This document shows, piece after piece, positions 24,401 through 36,400 of a stretch of DNA of 64,000 nt (the stretch's first letter is position 1; every line of letters begins with the position of its first letter). Below the pieces are notes generated by a model. That model made no database searches, had not been told where the DNA came from, and saw only the letters and a program-made list of their open reading frames with translations. The position numbers and the translations under genes were made by a program. This DNA is from Brasenia schreberi. Taxonomy: Eukaryota; Streptophyta; Magnoliopsida; Nymphaeales; Cabombaceae. Location: positions 17,003,501 through 17,067,500 of the forward strand of contig JAYKKT010000086.1 of the NCBI GenBank assembly GCA_036023115.1. Direction: 5' to 3'.

Positions 24401-27400
24401 CTAGATCATTTTTTATTGTTTCTTTCCAACACTTTTGTGGTCTTCCTCTAGCTCTTTTAATACTTTCCAAATTTAGTTTTTCTAACCTTCTTACGGGATC
24501 TTCTTTGTATCTTCTTTCTATATGTCCAAACCATCTTAAACGATATTCTCTCATTTTATCCTCTATTGGTGCTACTCTTAATTTGTTTCTAATAACCTCA
24601 TTATGTATACTGTCTTTTCTTGTATGACCGTTCATCTATCTCAACATCTTCATTTCTGTCACAGACATCTTTTGTACATGTTGATGATTAATTGCCCAAC
24701 ACTCAGAACCATAAAACATGGAAGGCCTAATTGCTGCTCTATAATATTTATCTTTTAACTTTAATGGTATCTTCTTATCACAAAGAATACCTGATGCTCC
24801 TCCCTATTTTAACCAACCAGCATTAATTCTATGTGTAACATTTCCATCAATTCTTCCATCACTCTGAAAAATTGACATTAGGTATTTAAAACTTTCCTTT
24901 TCGGGGATGCAATGTGTGCCAATTTTACTTTTTATGTCCTCTGAGGTAACCAAATGATCAAACTTACATTCCATATATATTCTATCTTTGTTCTACTAAG
25001 TCGGAGGCCTTTGTTTTCTAATGTTTCTCTCCATAGTTCCAATTTTCTATTAACTTTTTCCTTAGACTCCTCCACTAATACAATGTCATCTACAAATAAC
25101 ATACACAAGGTACTTCATCTTGGATATGTTTTGTTAACTCATCCATCACCATTATAAATAAGTATGGACTTAAAGTTGATCCTTGATGTAACCAATATTA
25201 ACTTCAAAGAAGTCTGTCATTCCTTCATGAGTCCTCACACATGTTTTTGCACCATCATACATGTCTCTTATAAGATTAATGTATGTCAATGGGATACCTC
25301 TTTTTTCCAAAGTTCTCCAAAGAACCTCCCTCGGTACCCTATCATAAGCTTTTTCTAGATCAATAAATATCATGTGAAGGTTTTTCTTTTTTGCTCTAAA
25401 ATGTTCCATAAGACGTCTCAAAAGGTGAATCGCTTCAATAGTAGATCTGCCTGGCATGAATCCAAACCGGTTCTTTGTTGTACTTGATACTTGTCTTAAC
25501 CTACGTTCGATAATTCTTTCCCATAATTTCATAGTATGGCTCATTAACTTGATACCTCGATAATTCGCACAATTTTGAATGTCTCCATTGTTCTTATATA
25601 TGGGTATAAGTGTACTTGCTCTCCATTCCTTGGGCATCTTTTGGTTTTTCCATATTTCATTAAATAGTCTTGTGAGCCAAGTGATTCCTATGTCTCCTAG
25701 TATTTTCCAAACTTCTATAGGAATATTATCTGGTCCTACCGATTTACCACCCTTCATATGTTTAAGAGCCTCTTTGACTTCATTCTTTAGAATACGTCGG
25801 TAGAAATTGTGGTTTATATACTTTTCTAATTTGGCTAACTCTCCTTAGCTAATACTAACATCTTCATTTTCATTAAAAAGCTTATAAAAATAGTTTTTCC
25901 ATCTATTTCTTATATCATCATTTACCACTAGAATAACTCCACTAAAACGCTATAGCGTGCTATTGATAACATAGATTCATTCACTTCATAAAATTTCAAT
26001 TCATATTATTGTCATTCAAAAAAAATAAAAGTAAATAGATAATAAACATAGAAAAAAAAAACTATACAACAAGTCAACCACCGGATTGTTTTTGGCGGAG
26101 TGAATGTGTCGTTAGAGGTCGGACCGTTTAAGATACTTCTCCCTAACCAGAAGTCACCGATAAAGTGTTAGACTTGTTGAAAGTGTTATCCGTATCGCAT
26201 TATATTATACAATATGGTACAATACATATCGTATCATGAGAATCCATGATACAATACACGATATTGTATCATATAAGATGCAGTATCGTGATGTATCGTG
26301 TGATATAAACTATATTGTACGATACACGACATATCTTCTATATCATACGATACCTATAAGGACCTTTTATAAAGGTCCTTGCTGAACAAAACCTCGCACT
26401 TCTACAAGGTTTTAGACTTCCATTTATGTTTTTAAGTGCCTTCAAGACAACTTTCGATTCACCGAGAGGCATCTCTAACAGTTTAAGGGTCACCAATGCC
26501 ATCATCACTTCGACAGTGACAACACCAACAATCCAATGGTTATGGTATAGGGTTTTTTTTTTTCATTGTATTTGGTATTTTCTTATGTTATTTTTTCTTT
26601 AAATGATAATATATGAACTTATGAAGTGCGTGAATATACTTTCGTTGTATTTGTTAAGTGTGATACACTCTATTTGAGAGCTTTGGTGATTTATGAAGTG
26701 CTTTTATTTTCAGGTTTATTAATATTCAAGTTTTAAGTTAAGATGACAATAAGGGATTTTAGGCGCACCATATGACTCCACGATATTGTATCGTAGAAGA
26801 TACAGTATTGTGTTGTATCATGTGATACAACGACGATAGGTGAGGAACCTTTTATAAAGGTCCCTGACTATAGGCTTTCTAGCTTCCATTTTGGGTATTC
26901 AAGCTTTTTTCAAGGTGACTTCAAGCTAGCGTGAGGCATCTCAAAGGTCCCCAATGTCACCATCACTTTGTTAATGGCACCACCACCATTCTGATGGTTG
27001 TGGTATAGGTTTTTTCTCTTTGTATTTGGTATGTTTTGTGTTATTGATTTTTTCTTTTTAGAATGACAATATATGAACTTATGAAGTGTATGTTTATATC
27101 CTTTCATTGTATTTGTGAAGTAGGAGACACTGTATTTCAGTGTTTTGGTAGTTTATAAAGTGAAGATTGAGGATTTATGAAGTGATTTTATTTTCAAGTT
27201 TATTAATATTGAAGTGTTAAATAGAGATGACAGGAATGGATGTTAGGTACTCCCAAACTCGGTCACATGATCCAGCATGACAATAAGGTATTGCAGTTGA
27301 GGGAAAACGGATTGAAAATCAAATATGTTTTTTGTGAAAAGGTGATTAATGGTGGAATTTTTTGTTTGAAATATCACATAGTAGAGACTAGGAAAGAGGT

Positions 27401-30400
27401 TGTTCCTTGCACGAAAAAGTTAGGAAAGTTTTAGAAGTCATTAAATGACAATGTTTAAAGTTGATTGAGAGTATAGTTGAGAAGTGACAACAAAAGGATA
27501 TAGAGAGATGTTTGAAAAAGAGGACAATGTTGTTTGACTTGGTGATAACATCCCTTCTGATGCTAGCACAAAGGTTGGTAATAGTAGTTTTTTACCTATA
27601 ACGAGAGGAAACAGAGTTATTGTTGAAGAGGTTGGAAGTGGGAGAAGAGGAATATCTTATTCTGGTATTCAATCATTCTCCTCCTAATACTCCACCTGAT
27701 ATTGAACTTGAAATTTGTGTTGCTATGGCTTTAAAGCAATTGCATGAGCTGACAAACGTTGAAATAGGGAGATGGTTTTATGATGGATGTATTCTATTTA
27801 ATATAGAAAATTCTTTTTATTTTCAAGAAATGATAGATGTTATTACTAGCATTGATCCATGGTATAAAATGTATCTTATCAAAAGTTGAGAGGAAAACTA
27901 TTAGAAAACACTATCCTTTAGGTCCAAGAGTGTTGTTCGACTTTGAAAGTCATAGAAGGAGACAGAAGACACTATCATGGTAACGACTTATGTTTTTGAG
28001 ATCCCCAGACATGTTAAAAGAGCGACATACTAAAGAAGTTGTAAGCAAAGAATTTGATAAGTTGAGGTTGAGTTTGATAATATAATCCAATTAATTACAG
28101 ATAATGCAGCTAACTATAAAGTAAGTGAAAAAAGTTAGTTGATAACTTTTTATTTGACATATGTGCAACCCATTGTTTAGATCTTATCCACGAGGATATT
28201 AGAGAGATGGATTATTAGGTAAAGGCAGTAACTGAGTATTATCAAGATATCACAAAATTTATTTATAATCATGCTTTTGTATTATAAACGATGAGATATA
28301 TAGATAGTGCAGAGCTTTTTTGTATAACTGCTACTCGGTTTTCAACTAATTTCTTATCAGTATAGCATATTATTAAACAAAAGCAAGCATTTGAGAGAAT
28401 GTTTTCCTCATATGAGTGATAACAATTTACGGAGTTGCCTCAAAACAGAACAATAAAAAATTGAATGAGATTTCAGAAACAATCTTTGAGAGTACATTTT
28501 GAAACTTCTGTGTTAGACTATTAAAGATCACATGTATTTTGAGATTATCTGAAAGCAATAATAAATCATCTATGGATAAGGCTATGGATAAGGCTAAAAA
28601 GTTATTAGAAACAATTTTGAAGCTTCATAAGATAACCTTTATGAAGCCATTGATAAGGCTAAAAAGTTATAAGAATCAATTTTAATAGAAAAAAGAGAGA
28701 TTATGTGTCCGTGTGAAATATTATCGATAATAAATGTAATAAACAAACTCCGCCCATGTAAGGGATCACCCTTGCATTGCCGGTCCCAAGCCCGGATAAA
28801 GGAGGAGGGTTGTGTTAGGCTTCCGACAGCCAGCGTAAAACTTTGTCGGATTTCTACAACATGGATTACAAAAATTATGAGCATTGCTTTGGGGCGTTCC
28901 CGCCTAGCGACGTGCTGCAGAGCCCGAATGCAGTAAGAAGTAAGCAAGGGCCACTACATTTTCGCCCGAATGTAGTGAATCAATTGCAGAGAGGGTTCCC
29001 ACATCATGGACGGGTGTGGGTAAAGAAGTTAGTCCCGCTACATTGCCGCCCGAATGTAGTGAAAAATTTTCAGAGAGGGTCTCCGCATTTTGATTATGGA
29101 CGGATGCGGGGGGTAAGGAAGCTAGTCCTAGATAATAAGATTCGTATTGGTTCTTGGAATATCGGAACATTATCGGGTAAGCTAATGGAGGTGGTAGATA
29201 CTATGATTCGGAGAAAGATTCATATTCTATGTTTACAAGAGACAAAATGGGTTGGAGAAAAAGCAAAGGAGATAGAGGATACAGGTTTTAAATTATGGTA
29301 CTCAAGTAAAGAAAAGGCCCGAAACGGAGTTGGTATTATCATAAATAAAGATTTAAAGGAGAGTGTAGTAGACATACAACGATATGGTGACCGAATCATG
29401 ACATTGAAATTAGTGTTAGGAGCCGAGGTTTTGAATATAGTTTGTGCTTACGCACCCCAAGTAGGACTAGAAGATAGTATAAAGTCAGTTTTTTGGGAAG
29501 AGTTAGATAAGGTGTTTCAAAAGATTCCACAAAGGGAGATGATTTGTTTAGGAGGAGATTTAAATGGACATGTCGGTAAAGAGGCATTAGGATATCAAGG
29601 GATTCATGGAAACTTTGGTTATGGGGATATAAACGAGGAAGGTAGGGAGATTTTAAATTTTGCTATGTCATTTGATCTCTTTATAGTCAATACAATCTTC
29701 AAAAAATGAGATGAACATTTAATTACTTATAAGAGTGGCTTATCACACACACAAATTGATTACTTTATTTGTAGAAAAAAAGATAGAGCGTGTTGTAAAG
29801 ATTGTAAGGTAATTCCAGGAGAAAGCTTAACCACCCAACATCGACTTTTAGTTATGGATTTACAAATAAAAAAAATGGACAAAGAAGAAAAGAGTACATC
29901 GAGCTATTCGGACTAAATGGTGGAACCTCAAAAGCGAGAAAGAAGGTATATTTAAACAGAAAGTCCTTCAAGGAGATGTTTGGAATTATGTTGGCACACC
30001 CTCTGATATGTGGAACAATATGGCTATACATATTAGGAAAGTGGCGAAAGATGTGTTAGGGGTATCTAAGGGAGGTGTACCGGCACAAAAAGAAGCTTGG
30101 TGGTGGAGTGAAATAGTACAAAATAAAATCAAGGCAAAGAGGGCATGTTACAAATTACATTACGCTAAGAAAACTAGTGAAACTTTAGAAGCTTATAAGA
30201 AAGCAAAGAAAGAAGCAAAAAAGTCTGTTAGTGAAGCAAAAGCTAAGATTTGGGAGGACTTATATAAAAAACTCAACTCAAAAGAGGGTGAAAGATATTT
30301 TTAGGATAGCTAGGGCTAGAGATAAGAAAACTAAAGATCTAAATTTTGTTAGATGCATCAAAGACGAGGATGAAAAAATTCTAGTGGCAAATGATGATAT

Positions 30401-33400
30401 AAGAAATAGATGGAAAAACTATTTTTATAATCTTTTTAATGAAAATAAAGATGTTAGTATTAGTTTAGGAGATTTAGCCAAGTCAGAAAAGTATATAAAC
30501 CACAATTTCTACCGACGTATTCAAAAGAATGAAGTCAAAGAGGCTCTTAAACATATGAAGAGTGGTAAATCGGTAGGACCAGATAATATTCCTATAGAAG
30601 TTTGGAAAATACTAGCAGAAATAGGAATCACTTGGCTCACAAGACTATTTAATGAAATATGGAAAAACCAAAAGATGCCCGAGGAATGGAGAGCAAGTAC
30701 ACTTATACCCGTATATAAGAACAAGGGAGACATTCAAAATTGTGTGAATTATCGAGGTATCAAGTTAATGAGTCATACTATGAAATTATGGGAAAGAATT
30801 ATCGAACGTAGGTTAAGACAAGTATCAAGTACAACAGAGAACCAATTTGGATTTATGTCAGGTAGATCTACTATTGAAGCGATTCACCTTCTGAGACGTC
30901 TTATGGAACATTTTCGAGCAAAAAAGAAAGACCGTCACATGATATTTATTGATCTAGAAAAAGCTTATGATAGGGTACCGAGGGAGGTTCTTTGGAGAAC
31001 TTTGGAAAAAGGGGTATCCCATTGACATATATTAACCTTATAAGAGACATGTATGATGGTGCAAAAACATGTGTGAGGACTCATGAAGGAACGACAGACT
31101 TCTTTGAAGTTAATATTGGGTTACATCAAGGATCAACTTTAAGTCCATACTTATTTATAATGGTGATGGATGAGTTAACAAAACATATTCAAGATGAAGT
31201 ACCTTGGTGTATGTTATTTGCAGATGACATTGTATTAGTGGAGGAGTCTAAGGAAAAAGTTAATAGAAAATTGGAACTATGGAGAGAAACATTAGAAAAC
31301 AAAGGCCTCCGACTTAGTAGAACAAAGACAGAATATATGGAATGTAAGTTTGATCATTTGGCTACTTCAGAGGACATAGAAATTAAAATTGGCACACATT
31401 GCATTCCCCAAAAGGAAAGTTTTAAATACCTAGGGTCAATTTTTCAAAGTGATGAAAGAATTGATGGAGATGTTACACATAGAATTAATGCTGGTTGGTT
31501 AAAATGGAGAGGAGCATCAGGTATTCTTTGTGATAAGAAGATACCATTAAAATTAAAAGGTAAATATTATAGAGCAGCAGTTAGGCCTGCCATGTTTTAT
31601 GGTTCGGAGTGTTGGGCAGTTAATCATCAACATGTACAAAAGATGTCTGTGACAGAAATGAAGATGTTGAGATGGATGAGTGGCCGTACAAGAAAAGACC
31701 GTATACATAATGAGGTTATTAGAAACAAATTAGGAGTGGCACCAATAGAGGATAAAATGAGAGAACATCGTTTAAGATGGTTTGGACATATAGAAAGAAG
31801 ATCAAAAGAAGAACCTGTAAGAAGGTTAGAAAAACGAAATTTGGAAAGTATTAAAAGAGGTAGAGGACGACCACAAAAGTGTTGGAAAGAAACAATAAAG
31901 AATGATCTAGTTTATTGGGAGTTAACTGCTAACATGGCACACGATAGGGATCTGTGGAAACAAAGAATCCATGTAGCCGACCCCGTCTAGTAGGGGAAAA
32001 GGCTTAGTTGTTGTTGTAATAAATGTAATAAACAGTTGCATCAACCTATTCATGCAACAACTTACTATCTAAATCCAACATTTAGGTAGTTTGCAAGCTT
32101 TAAAAGGGACAGTGAAGTTAATTGAGGTATCATTGATTGCATAGACATATTAGTTCATGACGAGAGTAGAGCATATGATATATGTCGAGAGATAGAGATC
32201 TACGATAATGCTTTTCACTTAACGGGCTTGCCTATAGCCATTCGCAATCGTAATAATATGTATGTAAGTAAAATGTTTATCTTAATATTTAAGTTTATTA
32301 AACCTTATATTTATTATAAAATAACTCTTTATGTTTATCTTTTTCTATTTGATGTTTGGTGAAATAGGTTTGAAAGTGATTGTTCAAATCTGAGAGATTT
32401 TGCAATAAGAGTTTTAAGTCAAACCTTTAGTATAACTGGTTGTAAAAGAAATTAGAGTGTCATTAACCGTATCTACACAAAAAAGTGCAAGGGTTGAAAT
32501 ATATGCAGGTCAATGACCTAGTTTTTATCCATCGCAACATGTGGCTCTAACAAAAATAATAAAAGATTAATTACTAATTAAGTATTCAATTCAATGTTTT
32601 GTTTTATTTAATTGTTAATGTTATTTACTTATCTTTCTTGTAGGTAATTTAAAAAGTTAAATAGGAAGGAGAACCAATTTGATTGAATAAGTCACAAAAT
32701 TTTAATATCTTAGAGAAGTGAATTATAAAAGATAATGAAACAAATACACTTCTAACTGAAGAAGATATTCAATGGATTAATTTAGAAGGAGTGCAACAAC
32801 ATCAAGAGAATAATTTTGATTTTGAAGCTGAAGGTGACGATGATCTTTAACAAGGAGAAGATGAATATTATTTAGTTGATCTTAATTATAATATGTAAAT
32901 GTAATTCTTTTTTCAAATATAAAAGTTATAATTTTATAAAGGATATACTATTTAAATGCTTTATAAATTAAAATTTGACTGGTGATTGATGAATATGTAC
33001 TCAACTTATGCATTATATAAATTTTTTAAATTATTGTGATTTTTCTTGAATTATTATGATTTTTTATTTTTTCTAATTTGTTTTTTTTACTATTAAAAAA
33101 TAATACAAGACAATACGATACGTATCACGAACCAAAACGATACTGTCATAATAGTTCATATTGTCTCCTTCCATTTCTCTAACTCTTGACTTTAAGGATA
33201 ACTTTATCATTTTGTTTTCCTTTAACTTTTCATAACATGATCAATGTTAACAATCAGTGTTGTTTGATGCGTATCATATCATAATATTTTATCCTTAATA
33301 TTAAATATCACATGTATTTTAACTTCATGTTATATACAATGTATTCCATGTTATAAAAATCCGACGAAGTTTTACGCTGACCATCGGAAGCCTAACACAA

Positions 33401-36400
33401 CCCTCCTCCTTTATTCGAGCTTGGGATCGGCAATGCAAGGGTGATCCCTTACATGGGTGGATCACGCAACCGAGCATGCTCTAGTCTGTTTCTATTTTTT
33501 TTGTGAATGCGTTCGAAAAAGCTCTAACTTTTCCCGCACTCACTCGAACTGCATGTTTAGCTCAATATACATTGAGCAAATCTTCACAACTTCGGTTCAT
33601 CTACACCAAATGAGTCCACCATTCATCTGAAATAAAATATGATAATGATTAATAAGAAACACTTAAAGTCAATCAATTTATAACTTAAATGAATATCAAT
33701 AAAAAAAAATATAATACTTAGTCGCATTTGAGATTCAAAATCAGCATTGAAAATAGCATCTACCACAGCAATCTCCTCCCTCTTTCTTGATCAACTAATA
33801 GAGCTCCATTCATCAAATGCAAATATTTTGTAGTGCATTTTTCTGTTCGACAAAACTTTATAGAGGAATGATATTTATAGTAAATCTTATTATTAAAGAC
33901 TTAATCAATTCTCTTCTACCTGTATGGATTGAGGTCAAATGCAATACAAAAGAATGATTATAAACAAACTTTCTGATATTTTTGCATGCATCTCTAGTCC
34001 CTCTTATTTCATCCATTACACTCAAATCTATACAATTTGTACTACATGGAGTTCATATTAAAGATTGATTCCCCTTAAGCATTTTGTCAGTTGCTATAAA
34101 TTTTATAATATTATCAGTAATAAATTTAACAACATTTGAAACACTTACCTCCTCAAAACAACAACTAAGCCTTTTCCCATACTAGACGAGGTCGGCTACA
34201 TGGATTCTTTGTTTTCACATATCCATATCCTGTGTCATGTTAGTAGTTAACTCACAATAAGCTAGATCATTCTTTACTGTTCCTTTCCAACACTTTTATG
34301 GTCGTCCTCTACCTCTTTTAATACTTTTCAAATTTAGTTTTTCATACCTTTTTAGAGGTTCGTCTTTTGATCTTCTTTCTATATGTCCAAACCATCTTAA
34401 ACGATATTCTCTCATTTTATCCTCTATTGGTGCTACTCCAAATTTGTTTCTAATAACCTTATCATGTATACGGTCTTTTCTTGTATGACCACTCATCCAT
34501 CTCAACATCTTCATTTCTATCATAGACATCTTTTGTACATGATGATTAACTACCCAACACTCAGAACCATAAAACATGACAAGCCTAATTGTTTCTCTAT
34601 AATATTTACCTTTTAACTTTAATGGTATCACAAAGAATACCTGATGCTCCTCTCCATTTTAACCAACTAGCATTAATTCTATGCATAACATCTCTCCCAA
34701 TTCTTTCATCACTCTGAAAAATTGACCCTAGGCATTTAAAACTTTTCTTTTGGGAGATGCAATGTGTGCCAATTTTAATTCTTATGTCCTTTGAAGTAAC
34801 CAAATGATCAAACTTACATTCCATATATTCTGTCTTTGTTCTACTAAGTCGGAGGCCTTTGCTTTCTAATGTTTCTCTCCATAATTTTAATTTTCTATTA
34901 ACTTTTTCCTTAGACTCCTCCACTAATACAATATCATCTGCAAATAAGATACACCAAAGTACTTCATCTTGAATATGTTTTGTTAACTCATCAATCACCA
35001 TTATAAATAAGTATGGACTTAAAGTTGATCCTTGATGTAACCCAATATTAACTTCAAAGAAAGTCATTCCTTCATGAGTCCTCGCACATGTTTTTGCACT
35101 ATCGTACATGTCTCTTAAAAGGTTAATGTATGTCAATGTGATACCTCTTTTTTTCAAAGTTCTCCAAAAAAACGTCCCTCGATACCCTATCATAAGCTTT
35201 TTCTATATCAATAAATATCATGTGAAGGTCTTTCTTTTTTGCCCTAAAATGTTCCACAAGACGTCTCAAAAGGTGAATCGCTTCAACTAGCATGAATCCA
35301 AATTGGTTTTCTATTTTGCTTGATACTTGTCTTAACCTATGTTCGATAATTCCTTCCCACAATTTCATAATATGGCTCATTAACTTGATACCTCGATAAT
35401 TCGCATAATTCTTAATGTCTTACTTGTTCTTATATATAGGTATAAGTGTACTCGCTCTCTATTCCTCAGGCATCTTTTGGTTTCTCCATATTTCATTAAA
35501 TAGTTTTGTGAGCCAAGTGATTCCGTTTTCTCCTAGTATTTTCTACACTTCTATAGGGATATTGTTTGATCCTACCGATTTACCACCCTTCATATGTTTA
35601 AGAGCCTCTTTGACTTCATTCTTTTCAATACGTCAGTAGAAATTGTGGTTCATATACTTTTCTGATTTTGATGCATCTAACATAATTAAGATCTTTAGTT
35701 TTATTATCTCTAGCCCTAGCTATCCTAAAAATATCTCTTTCACCCTCTTTTGAGTTGAGTTTTTTATATAAATCCTCTCAAATTTTAGCTTTTGCTTCAC
35801 TCACGATCTTTTTCGCTTCCTTCTTTGCTTTCTTATAAGCCCTTAAAGTTTCAATAGTTTTCTTAGCATAATGTAATTTGTAACATGCCCTCTTTGCCTT
35901 GATTTTATTTTGCACTACTTCACTCCACCACCAAGCTTCTTTTTGTGCCGGTACACCTCTTTTATCCGGGCTTGGGACCGGCAATGCAAGGGTGATCCCT
36001 TACATGAGCGGAGTTACTTAACTCCTCAAAAACTCCCTAAAAATAAGAAACAAATTATCTATAGTTTTATCAATATGGTACAAGTCATATGATTTCAAAA
36101 AAAATGTCCCTTGGGACAATAGAAGAGAAAGTTCGCTAATGACCTACGTTGGCCATATGTCCAACCATCAACCATAATAGAACATCATATTTCTTTTCAC
36201 GACTCCCTAAATTCAAAACTTCATTCATTAACGATATCAACACATTTATACATTAATGTACCCCTCAAAGCATCATAAATAGGGACTATATAACCCGATC
36301 TCATTCTGGCAATTGAAGTCGTGATACTTTTGAAAAGAAAATGAGTTTATAACATTAAATGGAAAACAATTTTCATAAAAAAAATTATTCACTTCAAATC

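Larger units (their letters stand above)
22481..26090 (-). mobile_element. hAT2 copy B (decayed, minus strand)
   Basis: The left end has the GTATCGTATCGTGTATC cluster. The minus strand then carries remnants of the acidic tail (about 22,740-22,900), the dimerisation region and the middle transposase region up to 24,280. It is interrupted by a 45-bp RTE tail and by RTE copy d. A short 5'-end piece (25,975-26,040) matches the untranslated leader of copy H (TGTCATTCAAAAAAA). Many stops; much of the N-terminal region is lost. Right boundary approximate. Confidence 0.7.
26181..33150 (+). mobile_element. hAT2 copy A (plus strand, interrupted by RTE copy b)
   Basis: The left end AAGTGTTATCCGTATCGC begins a dense run of GATAC/GTATC motifs. 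A 5' region, present twice in tandem, precedes decayed transposase coding (27,229-28,727 and 32,035-32,890), and a GATACGTATC cluster lies near 33,110. RTE copy b splits it at 28,745. The right TIR and target duplication are not clear, so the right boundary is approximate. Confidence 0.75.
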
